Below, piece after piece: positions 34,084-42,525 of a stretch of 61,087 bases of DNA (positions are counted from its first letter, which is position 1; every line of letters begins with the position of its first letter). The position numbers and the translations under genes were made by a program. The notes beneath the pieces were generated by a model. It had not been told where the DNA came from and did not search any database. It saw only the letters and a list, made by a program, of their open reading frames with translations. Source of the stretch: JAVBTT01 sp031550325 (GTDB lineage: Bacteria > Bacillota > Clostridia > Oscillospirales > UBA929); the NCBI GenBank assembly GCA_031550325.1, contig JAVBOR010000057.1, positions 1 to 61,087 of the forward strand. Reading direction: 5' to 3'.

Positions 34084-34133
34084 GTCAATAGGGGTCAATC
34101 ACGTCTTATAACATTGCCGAAGGGGAGAACTCT

Positions 34134-36200
34134 ATGCGAAAACTTGTTTCGCTCGCGCTCGCGTTCTTTGTGATGGCCGCGCTCGCGCCCGCGTTACCGG
34201 CCGACGCCGCCACCATGGACAGACAAGTTGGGGTGGATCTCCCTTACGAGGGCCTGTCGATGGTTAAAAACGGCGACGGGTTGATTGGATTCGCCGATGA
34301 ATCGGGGAAAATGGTAATCCCTTGCCGATTTGACAACGCTTCTCCCTTTAAATACGGCATCGCGCTTGTATCGCTGGATGGTAAAAGCGGCTTTATCGAT
34401 AAAACCGGGAAATTTGTGATTGAACCCAAGTATGATTGGATCTCCATTTCCGGCAGGACTTCGTTGGATGGTCTTTTTTTGGAGGTAACCTATTTTGAAA
34501 ACGGCCCGCTGGTGTTTACCGTTAATGAGCGTGACCCGGATCATCCGGAATGGACTGTTGGTCAAAAGAGCGGACTTCTAAGCCTCTCCGGCGAGGTGCT
34601 TCCCGCGCAATACGATAGTATTGGGGAGCTGCGCAACGGAGTCTTCATTGTCTCTAAGGACGGAAAATACGGTGCGGTCCGGGTGGACGGCACGTTTGCG
34701 GTTCCTGTGCGATACGAAAGCCTGTCACATCTCGATCTCAACGCGCCGGTTGGGCTTCTGGCCGGGGTGGGCGGCAAGTATGGCGTCCTGAGCTGTGCGG
34801 GAGGCGTCCTCCTGCCGCTCACGTATGAAAAGCTGGAGTATTTGCGCGGCGGCCTTTTCTCCTTTAGTTACGGCGGCCGATCCGGCGTCATGGATATAAG
34901 CGGAAAAGTGCTGGTCTACCCTGCGTATGACGAGATAAAAAGCTACAATGGCGGGCTTGCGGCGGTGCGGAAGGGCAGCAAGTGGGGGTACTTGGACGCC
35001 TTTAACTGGCTGGTGACCGAGCTTATTTATGACGAAGTGATCACGTCCTATGACGACTTCGCAGTGGCCGGAGTCCGTATCGGCGATAAATGGGGTTTTG
35101 TCGACCCCATGGGCAGGCTTTCCGCCCCCGTTTTGTACGACCAAATCGACAGCCGTCCGAACAACGGGCTGATACACGCGGTGAGGGATGGAAAATCTGG
35201 CTTTCTCACGCCCTCCGGGGAGGTTGCTGTCCCGTTCGAATACGACGGCTTGGCGGGCAGCGTGCCCGGTGGGTTCGCGATGAATACGAAGGCGGGCGTC
35301 CGCCTGATAGACACGCAGGGCCGCTCCGTCACCGACACCGTGTACTCCGAGGTTGAACGTACGAGCTTCCTGATATATAGTGTGAGACAAGGGGATCAAT
35401 GGGGCTGTGTGGACGCGTCGGGAAAGACGGTCGTTGCGTTTGAATACGACGAAATTTCAGAAACGGGCAAAAACTGGGCGATCGCGCGCAAGGGCGACAA
35501 ATACGGCGCGGTGTCCTGGAGGGGCGACGTCCTCATTCCTTTTGAACACATAGCCCTCACGCCGTATTCCTTTGGCAGGGCCCTGGCCGTTGTCATAAGC
35601 CCGGACGCCGACCCGGAAAAAGCCACATGGGACGACTTGATTGTGGTGGATTACATGCACCCGGATTTCCTGCCCTCCCACTGGGCGGGGGAGCAGGTTG
35701 AAAAGGCAAGGCTCAGCTGGCTTGTGCCGGATCTTTTGCAGATGGAGTATACCAGCAGCATAACCCGCCGGGAGTACTGCTGGCTGGCCGCATACCTCGT
35801 ACAGGCCGGAACCGGGATCAGCTATAAACGCATAGAGGCGCCGCAGAGTTTTGATGACGCAAGTGAGGTCTTTATAAACGCGATGGCGAGCATAGGCGTT
35901 GTGTCGGGGGTGGGCGGCGGCAAATTTGCCCCGGACAGGGAAATTACCCGCGAGGAGGCCGCTGTAATGCTTGAGAAAATCGCGCGCTATCTCGGCGTAT
36001 CGCCCGCAGGCCTCCCGGCAAAATACGCGGATTCGAACCAGTTCAGCTCATGGGCCGCCGATTCGGTCGCTTTTGTGACTCAGGCAGGTATCATGAGCGG
36101 AGAGGGCGGCGGAAGGTTTAATCCCAATGGGCATTTTACCAGGGAACAGGCGATTGTCACCATGTACAAGCTCTATCAGCTGATGAAGGCGCGCGTCTAA
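34134..36200 (+). CDS. Exported WG-repeat protein with C-terminal SLH motifs
   Basis: A 688-residue secreted protein. The signal peptide (residues 1-about 25) ends near ALPADA. From about residue 40 to 500 runs a chain of WG repeats (GFxDxxGKxVIPxxYD, e.g. GKSGFIDKTGKFVIEPKYD). At the C-terminus are three surface-layer homology motifs; the first is degenerate (ITRREYCWLAAYLVQ), the others have ITREEAAVMLEKIARYL and FTREQAIVTMYKLYQL. SLH motifs bind secondary cell-wall polymers, so the protein is probably held on the wall. GGGGAG precedes ATG 34134. It converges on the LRR gene at 36653. Confidence 0.9.
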   Translation: MRKLVSLALAFFVMAALAPALPADAATMDRQVGVDLPYEGLSMVKNGDGLIGFADESGKMVIPCRFDNASPFKYGIALVSLDGKSGFIDKTGKFVIEPKYDWISISGRTSLDGLFLEVTYFENGPLVFTVNERDPDHPEWTVGQKSGLLSLSGEVLPAQYDSIGELRNGVFIVSKDGKYGAVRVDGTFAVPVRYESLSHLDLNAPVGLLAGVGGKYGVLSCAGGVLLPLTYEKLEYLRGGLFSFSYGGRSGVMDISGKVLVYPAYDEIKSYNGGLAAVRKGSKWGYLDAFNWLVTELIYDEVITSYDDFAVAGVRIGDKWGFVDPMGRLSAPVLYDQIDSRPNNGLIHAVRDGKSGFLTPSGEVAVPFEYDGLAGSVPGGFAMNTKAGVRLIDTQGRSVTDTVYSEVERTSFLIYSVRQGDQWGCVDASGKTVVAFEYDEISETGKNWAIARKGDKYGAVSWRGDVLIPFEHIALTPYSFGRALAVVISPDADPEKATWDDLIVVDYMHPDFLPSHWAGEQVEKARLSWLVPDLLQMEYTSSITRREYCWLAAYLVQAGTGISYKRIEAPQSFDDASEVFINAMASIGVVSGVGGGKFAPDREITREEAAVMLEKIARYLGVSPAGLPAKYADSNQFSSWAADSVAFVTQAGIMSGEGGGRFNPNGHFTREQAIVTMYKLYQLMKARV

Positions 36201-36220
36201 TCCGGCGCAGAGCAGCCTGT

Positions 36221-36252
36221 CCCCTAAGAGGCCGCAGGCGGTCTCTTGGGGG
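36221..36252 (+). terminator. Hairpin after the WG/SLH gene
   Basis: CCCCTAAGAG pairs with CTCTTGGGGG (with one G-T pair), and the stem continues with CCGC/GCGG, starting 20 bases after the stop. No T-run follows, so it may be an mRNA-end structure rather than a classical terminator. Confidence 0.55.
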
Positions 36253-36279
36253 ATAGGCACACGTACCGAAGACCAGGTT

Positions 36280-36630
36280 TGTCAAAGAACCAAGTAGGGA
36301 AGGATTGCGTCTTTGCGAAGACGCGCAAAGAAGGGCGTTCCCGGATTTACCCCGGGAACGCCCTTCACAGCCTGAAGACAAAGGCCGCCTCTTCGTTCCT
36401 TTGCGCGAAACCACGTCGAGCCTGACGCCGAAGGCGGAGGGTCCCTGCTGGACTGGTTGAGCGCAAAGTATGGAAATAAGTGACCTTCACGGATTCACTC
36501 CGGAAAAGTCACCCAATGCGCGTCTTCACAAAGACGCGTTCCTGCTCCCGTTTGTAGACAAATCGAAGGTTTGTCTACAGTCTCTTAAGGGCGTTCCCGG
36601 ATTTACTCCGGGAACGCCCTTCACAGACTT
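36280..36630. repeat. Palindromic repeat mosaic, copy D
   Basis: Fills the gap between the convergent WG and LRR genes. Modules: a half GTCAAAGAACC (36280), GCGTCTTTGCGAAGACGC (36307-36324), AAGGGCGTTCCCGG with its complement (36331-36365), the long unit 36377-36551 shared with the right edge and with 49009, GCGTCTT/AAGACGC (36520-36537), TGTAGACAAA/TTTGTCTACA (36552-36579), and a second copy of the AAGGGCGTTCCCGG hairpin (36588-36621). The two copies of the latter hairpin within 260 bp differ at one base. The distal hairpin is suited to end the LRR transcript. Confidence 0.85.
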
Positions 36631-36652
36631 CTATCAGCTATCGCAGTGACGA

Positions 36653-38443
36653 TCAGGCGTTAATGGTAAACGTAAACGAGTAACTCGGAAACAGCTCGGG
36701 ATACTTCACCCCGGAGATGACGATTTTCGTGCCCGCAGTGACGGCGTTGGGGGAGAGATTGAGAATTTCCACGGTCTTTCCGTCCGCCAGCACGGCAGCG
36801 CCATACGTCGCCGCGCCGATTTTTACGCAGGAGGCAGCGTTTTTCAGCGTAAGCGCCTCGTTGAATATCAAAACCACCTTGCCCTCCTGAACCGCGCAGG
36901 CGGCGGCCCAGATGTCGGTATTGTAGGGAACAACCTCAATCATGAACTCTTTGGAAAAGCCTTTGTCCCGGACCACAAGTGAGTACCATCCTGCCGGCGG
37001 CGCGGCGGAGATGGTCATGCGTCCGCTTCCGCCGACAAGCAGCGTCCCGTAAAGTAGTTGCCCGTCCACCTCCAGAAATGCCCACAGATTGGCACCGTCT
37101 ACGCCGGAAACCGTGATGTTCAGGTTGGCCGCCAAAGAGGACACGATTTTCGGCGTGGACACCGAAACCTCAGGCGTCACCCCGCTGAAGAGGTTCACAG
37201 GGGAATAGTTCGCTAGGCTGGGAAACAGCGCCCTGTCCTCGGGCTTGCCGCTCACGCTCGTTCCAGACAGATCCAGGTTCACCAGTTTTTCCTTTTGCCC
37301 CAGCGCGCTCAACGGGCCGCTCACGCTGGAATGAAAAATCTCCAGCGTGGAAAGGTTATTCAGCGCGCTCAGGCCGGCAAGCGTTCCCGTCACGTTCGGG
37401 CAGTCGATCCAAATCCACCATACTTTACCCATGTTTCGCAGGCCGGACAAATCCCCGCGGATCCCGTCGCCCGACAGCCACAGCATATAGATATTCGTCA
37501 ACGTTTCCAGGTCGGACAGAGCGCCCGTGATGAGCGTCTCGAAGAGGGTAAGCTCCTTAAGTTCAGAAAAGCCCTGCAGGTCGGCCAATGACCCCTCAAT
37601 GCTCGTGCCGTCAAGCATCAAATACTTCAGTTTTGTCATATGCCGCAGAGCGCTAAGCGAACCCGTCACGTTCGCGTCGTGGAAAGCAAGGTCGAAAATC
37701 TCTGTCATGCTGCGCAGAGCGGCCAGGCTCCCCGTCACGTTCGGGCAGCTAAGCGTAAGGTGAGTGAGCTTCGTCAGGTTTTCCAGATCGCTCAGCGAGC
37801 CGGTCACGCCGTCTCCGCCGATGCTAAGAAAGCCGATGTCTGTCATCGCACCCAGCTCGGACAGAGACCCGGATAAATCTCCGCAGTAGACACTGATAAA
37901 GATCAGTTCGGGCCGATTCCGAAGGTCGGCAAGGGTTCCCGTCACGTTGTCGCTCCATAGGGCTAAACTCCTCAGTTTTGTCAGCGGACGCAAATCGGAC
38001 AGGCTCCCCGTCACATTGTCGCTCCATAGGGATAAAGTCTGCAGCTTTGTCAGGCGTTGCAGGTCGGCCAGCGACCCGCTCAGCGCCTGCCCAGTGATGT
38101 CGATATAGTACAGTTCGGTCAACGCGCTCAAGTCGGAGAGACTGGAGGCGCCGGAGGCGTCCGGCGAAAAGCCCAGTGATATCGTCAACAGCCCGGTCAG
38201 GCGCTCAATGCCGCTCCAGTTGTCCACATCCTGGGCATCAATGTACATGACCAGCGCCAGCTCCTGCGCAGTCGCCGTATCGGTGACCTGCCGGTCCAGC
38301 TGTTCGGCTACGGCCTGCGCCATGACCGGATCGGGGAACATGTCCTGGATGCTCTGACCCTCGGCCGTCGCGGTCTGCGACAGCGGCAGCAGAGCCAGCA
38401 CGAACGCCAGCAGAAAGGCGAGAACCCTTGTTTTCCGTTTCAT
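36653..38443 (-). CDS. Exported leucine-rich repeat protein
   Basis: A 596-residue secreted protein. ATG 38443 is fixed by GAAGGAGTG seven bases upstream; a longer frame to 38638 is not used. Residues 1-26 form a signal peptide (ending TATA). From residue 102 to 400 lie thirteen tandem repeats of exactly 23 residues with consensus LSDLxxLTxLxxLxLxxxNV and TGS. The C-terminal 190 residues are beta-rich; the end (VVLIFNEALTLKNA, KIVISGVKY) resembles an Ig-like bacterial surface domain. No SLH, LPxTG or other anchor is visible. It has its own strong promoter and converges on the WG/SLH gene, suggesting two surface proteins from one locus. Ligand unknown. Confidence 0.9.
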   Translation of the reverse strand: MKRKTRVLAFLLAFVLALLPLSQTATAEGQSIQDMFPDPVMAQAVAEQLDRQVTDTATAQELALVMYIDAQDVDNWSGIERLTGLLTISLGFSPDASGASSLSDLSALTELYYIDITGQALSGSLADLQRLTKLQTLSLWSDNVTGSLSDLRPLTKLRSLALWSDNVTGTLADLRNRPELIFISVYCGDLSGSLSELGAMTDIGFLSIGGDGVTGSLSDLENLTKLTHLTLSCPNVTGSLAALRSMTEIFDLAFHDANVTGSLSALRHMTKLKYLMLDGTSIEGSLADLQGFSELKELTLFETLITGALSDLETLTNIYMLWLSGDGIRGDLSGLRNMGKVWWIWIDCPNVTGTLAGLSALNNLSTLEIFHSSVSGPLSALGQKEKLVNLDLSGTSVSGKPEDRALFPSLANYSPVNLFSGVTPEVSVSTPKIVSSLAANLNITVSGVDGANLWAFLEVDGQLLYGTLLVGGSGRMTISAAPPAGWYSLVVRDKGFSKEFMIEVVPYNTDIWAAACAVQEGKVVLIFNEALTLKNAASCVKIGAATYGAAVLADGKTVEILNLSPNAVTAGTKIVISGVKYPELFPSYSFTFTINA

Positions 38444-38480
38444 GTCAAAAACACTCCTTCTTCGTTTACTCCCTTCCACT

Positions 38481-38509
38481 ATCATACCATTTTTTAGGGG
38501 ATTTGTCAA
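38481..38509 (-). promoter_or_regulatory. Near-consensus sigma-A promoter of the LRR gene
   Basis: On the minus strand TTGACA (38504-38509) and TATGAT (38481-38486) are 17 bp apart, about 38 bp before the ATG. This is one mismatch from the perfect sigma-A promoter and predicts high expression. Confidence 0.85.
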
Positions 38510-38610
38510 AGTTTTGGAGAGATTTCCAGATGAAGAAAGGATGTCGGAAGTATGCGGGCGCTTCTTCCGTACCGGCCAAACACTCGGGGAACAAAAATAC
38601 CAGACCAAAT

Positions 38611-38665
38611 CAAAAACTCTTCCGGCCCAAAGCCGCACAGCGGCGAGTTGTCGGAAGAGTTTTTG
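38611..38665 (-). terminator. Long hairpin ending the pspA operon
   Basis: CAAAAACTCTTCCG (38611-38624) pairs with CGGAAGAGTTTTTG (38652-38665); a smaller stem GCCGC/GCGGC lies inside at 38632-38644. Read on the minus strand it ends in a T-run and lies 42 bases after the YdjI-like stop. The interior resembles 18903-18924. Confidence 0.72.
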
Positions 38666-38706
38666 TCATCGCGACCGCGGGGTTTGCCGACAGTATGAGG
38701 TTTTTC

Positions 38707-39666
38707 TCAGTCGCCGATTTTAAGGCCGCATTCGGGGCAAAACTTGGCACCGGCGGCGAGCTTTTGTCCGCATTCGGAGCAGAATTTCGCCCCGCCCGGT
38801 GTTTTGCCTTGCGGCGGCGCTGCGTTCTGCGTCATGTCTTTGGCCATCTGCATGCCCGCCATCATCCCGACCATGGAGCCCATAGCGTCTCCCATGCTGG
38901 AAGAGCCGGTCTTTTCCGAGGCCATGGCGTCGACCATGCCGACCTTTTGGTATTTATCCACGTCTCCGACCATATGGTAAGAGGCGGTACGGTTGATCTT
39001 CTCCTGAACCTCCTCGGGATAGCTAAAGCTGGAGACAGCAAAGCCCGTAATGCTCAGCCCTATCGAGCGCATCTGCATGTCCAGCTGGACGCAAATGTCG
39101 CTTCCAATGTCAGCGGCGTTTGCCTGAAGGTTAAACATGTCCTTGCCTTCTTTGGCAATGGAGCGCATCAGCAGCCCATCCAGAACGGCGACGACACGGT
39201 CTTTGACGTCATCGACCGTGAACTGGTTCTTGATCCCTGCCACCTTGTCCATGAGCGTGACGTAATCCGACACTTTCATCGTAAAGGTTCCGAACGCGCG
39301 GATGGGCAGCCCGCCGGGCAGCTGCGGCGTGGGAATGAGCACGGCGTTCTTGGTGCCCCATTTGATCAAAAACTCCTTGACGTTGACAAACACCACCTCG
39401 GCGCGCAGCCCTGAGTTGAAGCCGAATTTAAACCCCTTGAGCGTGGACAAAAACGGGATGATCTGACTCTCCATTTCGTAATTGCCCTCGTCGGTGAAAA
39501 TGCCTTCAATGCGCCCGTTGTACAGAAAAATGGCGTCCTGCCCGGGGCGGACGACAAGCCTGCTGCTTTTCTTCAGCTCGTTGTTGCCCCATTTCCAAAA
39601 GATCACGTCGTCGCGGGCCTCATTCCACTCGACGACATTGGCAAATTGCCCTTGAAAGATAGCCAT
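38707..39666 (-). CDS. YdjI-like SPFH domain protein with zinc ribbon
   Basis: A 319-residue protein starting at ATG 39666, six bases after AGGAGG. The N-terminal MAIFQGQFANVVEW and the SPFH-type core (about residues 20-240; PIRAFGTFTMKVSDYVTLM) match the family of Bacillus YdjI. A methionine-rich segment (GSMVGMMAGMQMAKDM) leads to a C-terminal zinc ribbon with CSECGQ and CPECGL. In Bacillus YdjI acts with YdjG and YdjH to recruit PspA to the membrane under envelope stress. The neighbours here are the same except that YdjH is absent. Confidence 0.85.
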   Translation of the reverse strand: MAIFQGQFANVVEWNEARDDVIFWKWGNNELKKSSRLVVRPGQDAIFLYNGRIEGIFTDEGNYEMESQIIPFLSTLKGFKFGFNSGLRAEVVFVNVKEFLIKWGTKNAVLIPTPQLPGGLPIRAFGTFTMKVSDYVTLMDKVAGIKNQFTVDDVKDRVVAVLDGLLMRSIAKEGKDMFNLQANAADIGSDICVQLDMQMRSIGLSITGFAVSSFSYPEEVQEKINRTASYHMVGDVDKYQKVGMVDAMASEKTGSSSMGDAMGSMVGMMAGMQMAKDMTQNAAPPQGKTPGGAKFCSECGQKLAAGAKFCPECGLKIGD

Positions 39667-39702
39667 GAACAACCTCCTAAACTTGGGCGCCGGCCGCAGG
39701 CG

Positions 39703-40785
39703 CTAAAAGCTCCGGCTCGACTCAAACACCCCGCTGACCGCCAGCAAATAGACAATGACCGCTAACACAATAAGCGAAAGCGCTGCAAAGAGGGCAATTT
39801 TGAGCTTGCTCTTGGGATACTCCCCCTTGATGGCGCTCGACTGCCCGTTGATGACGACTCTGTAAAGTTTGTCTCTATAATGAAAAGCGCCGCGCCAGAA
39901 CGGCAGCAAGAGGTGCTTGAACTTCACCTCAAAGAACTCAGGGCTGATTTGTACGCCCTGCACCTCATCATAGCTTCTGAGCACTTCGCCCGCTGCCATG
40001 CTCTCCAGCTCGGCGCACATGATCTGCCTGGCCTGCTCGAAGCTCTGCTGCGGATCAGCGTCATACTTCTCAGCGGAGTACCCGGCCAGATAACTCATGT
40101 CAAACGCCTTGCAGTCTTTCACGTCGCCGCGCTCGACCTTGGAGACCAGTTTGTCCCTGATTTTGCGCGCTGAAACCAGCACGTCGTCAAAAAAGTGCCG
40201 AATCCGCCCGCGCACGGAAAACCACCGCACGCGGCGCACGGTGCGCGCTTCCTTTCCCGAACCGACCCTGACGTAATACACTCTGCCGCCCTGCGCTCTA
40301 TAGGGGCAGTCGGCCTGGGCGTCAAACGTCCAGTAGGGGAGATACACCGCGTTGAGCGCGTCGGTCTGCACCAGCGTCCTCAGGGCGGACGGCGCCCAAA
40401 AACGCTTGCGGACCCATTGGTTGAAAACCTGTGCTGCCCGGTGTTTGTCCACCTTAAACAGCACAATCGCCTCGGGCGCGATGCCGGCAGACTGCTTTTC
40501 GCGCAAAACGTGGGACGAGCCGCAATAGGAGCAGACCAGGGAAGTCACGCTGCCCTCCACGAGTATCTCAGCGCCGCAGCTCGAGCAGCGGAAGCTCTCT
40601 ACCCGCTGATTCCAGCTTGCGTCGGCATCCCGTGTTCGCGAAGGGGAGAAGTCGTGTTCCACCACAGGGCGGCTTGCCACTTCTCCCTCTGTTTCGCAGT
40701 GCTCACACATCAGCTTTTGGTGCGAAATGTCAAAAATCAGCTCACCGCCGCAATGCGGACAGCGGGACCCTGTTTCGTCGGTCAT
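39703..40785 (-). CDS. YdjG-like zinc-ribbon membrane protein
   Basis: A 360-residue protein. Two N-terminal zinc ribbons, CPHCGG with CEHC and CSSCGA with CSYCGS, occupy residues 9-95. A long soluble middle follows, and a single membrane helix lies near the C-terminus (IALFAALSLIVLAVIVYLL, about residues 328-350). The arrangement matches Bacillus YdjG, the membrane partner of YdjI in the pspA operon. ATG 40785 overlaps the pspA stop by 4 bp, so the two are translationally coupled. Confidence 0.82.
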   Translation of the reverse strand: MTDETGSRCPHCGGELIFDISHQKLMCEHCETEGEVASRPVVEHDFSPSRTRDADASWNQRVESFRCSSCGAEILVEGSVTSLVCSYCGSSHVLREKQSAGIAPEAIVLFKVDKHRAAQVFNQWVRKRFWAPSALRTLVQTDALNAVYLPYWTFDAQADCPYRAQGGRVYYVRVGSGKEARTVRRVRWFSVRGRIRHFFDDVLVSARKIRDKLVSKVERGDVKDCKAFDMSYLAGYSAEKYDADPQQSFEQARQIMCAELESMAAGEVLRSYDEVQGVQISPEFFEVKFKHLLLPFWRGAFHYRDKLYRVVINGQSSAIKGEYPKSKLKIALFAALSLIVLAVIVYLLAVSGVFESSRSF

Positions 40786-41453
40786 TGGCCGAGCTTTGCC
40801 TTGATTGCGGCAAGCTCATCCTCGACTTTCGACGGATTCTGAGCATACTTTTTCTCCAGTTCGGCCAGAGAATCGGCAGGGGTGTTCAGCTCGGCCATGG
40901 CGTTGGCGCGGTCGAGCATCGCGTCAGCCTTTTCCTCCAGACGATCCATGGCCGCCGCGTTGTCGCCGACCATGCCGGCCGCGTCGGTCATCTTGTTCAT
41001 GCGCTCCTGTGTTTTGGCCACCTGCACCTTGGCCTTGATGGCATCCTTTCGGGAGTTGAGGTCGCCAATCTGCGCCGTCAGTTTGTCGTGCATCTGACGC
41101 ATCTTCGCGGCGTTGGCCGCGGCGAGGTCATAGCTCTGCTCCAGGGATACGCGCTTTTCGGTAAGCGCTGCTTTTTTCTGCAAAAACTCGCGGGCGTCGG
41201 CGTCGTTGCCCATGACCACGGCCTTCTCGGCATAGGCCTGCATTTTCCCGATGTCGTCCGAGCAGTCGTCGAGCGTTCGCTTGGCCCGGGACTCCTCGGC
41301 CATGACCCCGGCCGTCTCGGCCTTGACCTTGCCAAGGTCGTCGTTGAGGTCGCGAAGGAGCTGGTCGACCATCTTGGAGGGATCCTCCAGTTTATCCAAC
41401 ACAGCGTTTGCATTGGCCGTCATAATGTCATTAAAGCGAGAGAGAACGCCCAT
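40782..41453 (-). CDS. pspA: PspA/IM30 family membrane-stress protein
   Basis: A 223-residue coiled-coil protein of the ESCRT-III-like PspA/Vipp1 family, which binds damaged membranes and lowers proton leakage. ATG 41453 has AGGAGG nine bases upstream; a frame from 41474 is longer but lacks a site. The N-terminus MGVLSRFNDIMTANANAVLD is the amphipathic membrane-binding helix; the rest is almost entirely helical with the family pattern KMVDQLLRDLNDDLGKVKAE. It heads a pspA-ydjG-ydjI operon. Whether an ECF sigma factor controls it is not visible; the promoter looks like a sigma-A one. Confidence 0.92.
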   Translation of the reverse strand: MGVLSRFNDIMTANANAVLDKLEDPSKMVDQLLRDLNDDLGKVKAETAGVMAEESRAKRTLDDCSDDIGKMQAYAEKAVVMGNDADAREFLQKKAALTEKRVSLEQSYDLAAANAAKMRQMHDKLTAQIGDLNSRKDAIKAKVQVAKTQERMNKMTDAAGMVGDNAAAMDRLEEKADAMLDRANAMAELNTPADSLAELEKKYAQNPSKVEDELAAIKAKLGQ

Positions 41454-41481
41454 ATCGTGTTTCCTCCTAAACAAAAATCAT

Positions 41482-41509
41482 GCCTGTTCCCCGGCGCTTT
41501 GGAACAGGC
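41482..41509 (-). promoter_or_regulatory. Hairpin in the pspA leader
   Basis: GCCTGTTCC (41482-41490) and GGAACAGGC (41501-41509) form a perfect 9-bp stem in the pspA 5' leader. On the minus strand it is followed by ATGATTTTTG, giving a terminator-like shape that might attenuate the operon. Confidence 0.5.
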
Positions 41510-41534
41510 TGGCTGACCCCGTTGCGCCTGCTTG

Positions 41535-41562
41535 ATTATACCACAGGCACGCATAAATGCAA
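41535..41562 (-). promoter_or_regulatory. Sigma-A promoter of the pspA operon
   Basis: On the minus strand TTGCAT (41557-41562) and a perfect TATAAT (41535-41540) are 16 bp apart, 82 bp before the pspA start. No sigma-W type AAC/CGTA pair was found. Confidence 0.7.
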
Positions 41563-41573
41563 AGACGGATTCG

Positions 41574-41602
41574 TTCTATTTGCGGACAAACCCTCATACA
41601 CT
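41574..41602 (+). promoter_or_regulatory. Sigma-E promoter of the spoIIIA operon
   Basis: CATACACT (41595-41602) matches the sigma-E -10 consensus CATACAnT exactly, and TTCTATT (41574-41580) stands 14 bp upstream, close to the -35 pattern. It lies 32 bp before the spoIIIAA start. In Bacillus spoIIIA is transcribed by mother-cell sigma-E, so the fit is expected. Confidence 0.8.
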
Positions 41603-41634
41603 GGTGGCAAAGCAAAAGAGGAGGGACATGTGCC

Positions 41635-42525
41635 GTGATCACACCCTATGAGCAAGCAGCCAGACTGCTGCCTCCCGCGCACCGGCGGGCGTCGGACACG
41701 CTGTCCGCCGCGCGGCGGCTTGCCGCCGAAGAATTTCGCCTGCGCGCCGGGCAGTTTTTTTCAGTCACGTTTTCGGACGGAGAGGTCGTCCCCGACGCGT
41801 CACTGGTCACCTCGTCCGACGACATCGTTCACACAATGAACAACGCCACGCAGGAGTCGCTGCACACTGTGCTGGAAAAGGTAAGGAACGGGTACTTGAC
41901 CGTGGAGGGCGGGCATCGAATCGGGATGTGCGGCCAGGCGGTTGTCAGCGACGGCTGTGTGACGCATATCAAGAATTTGTCGTCGCTCTGCATACGCATC
42001 GCGCGCCAGGTGCACGGCGCTGCCAATGGCGTGGTTGACAAGCTCTTTTCGTCGGGCCGCGCGCTCAATACGCTGATCATCTCTCCGCCGGGGCTTGGAA
42101 AGACAACGCTGCTGCGCGACCTCGTCCGTCAGATCTCCAACGGAAGTGACAGGCGACCGGCGCTGCGCGTCTCGGTGGCGGACGAGCGCGGCGAGCTGGC
42201 CGGCTGCTTTTGGGGACGCGCGCAGCTGGACGTCGGCGCGCAGACCGACGTCATGGACGGCGCGCCGAAAGCCGAAGCTGCCATGATTTTGCTCCGCGGC
42301 ATGAACCCCCAGGTGCTGGCCATGGACGAGATTGCCTCGACGGACGACGTGGCGGCGCTGCGGAGCTGTATGGGCTGCGGCGTGAGCGTTTTGGCCACCG
42401 CGCACGCACAGGACAGGGAAGATCTCGAGCGCCGCGAGACACTGCGGACGGTTTTGCCGATGTTTGACCGCCTGATCACCATCGGCCTCAGCCCGCGCCG
42501 TACATATGAGGTTCAGGCGCTATGA
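41635..42525 (+). CDS. spoIIIAA: Stage III sporulation protein AA (ATPase)
   Basis: A 296-residue secretion-type ATPase of the SpoIIIA-SpoIIQ channel linking mother cell and forespore. Start GTG 41635 follows GAGGAGGG by nine bases; the upstream frame is not used. Walker A is SPPGLGKTTLLRDL with Lys156, and Walker B is VLAMDEIAS. YLTVEGGHRIGMCG in the N-terminal half is a family signature. It opens the eight-gene operon. Confidence 0.95.
   Translation: MITPYEQAARLLPPAHRRASDTLSAARRLAAEEFRLRAGQFFSVTFSDGEVVPDASLVTSSDDIVHTMNNATQESLHTVLEKVRNGYLTVEGGHRIGMCGQAVVSDGCVTHIKNLSSLCIRIARQVHGAANGVVDKLFSSGRALNTLIISPPGLGKTTLLRDLVRQISNGSDRRPALRVSVADERGELAGCFWGRAQLDVGAQTDVMDGAPKAEAAMILLRGMNPQVLAMDEIASTDDVAALRSCMGCGVSVLATAHAQDREDLERRETLRTVLPMFDRLITIGLSPRRTYEVQAL

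Noticed and set aside
36280..36630. CRISPR array
   Set aside because: Repeats are palindromic, of several kinds and unevenly spaced; there are no unique spacers of constant length and no cas genes.
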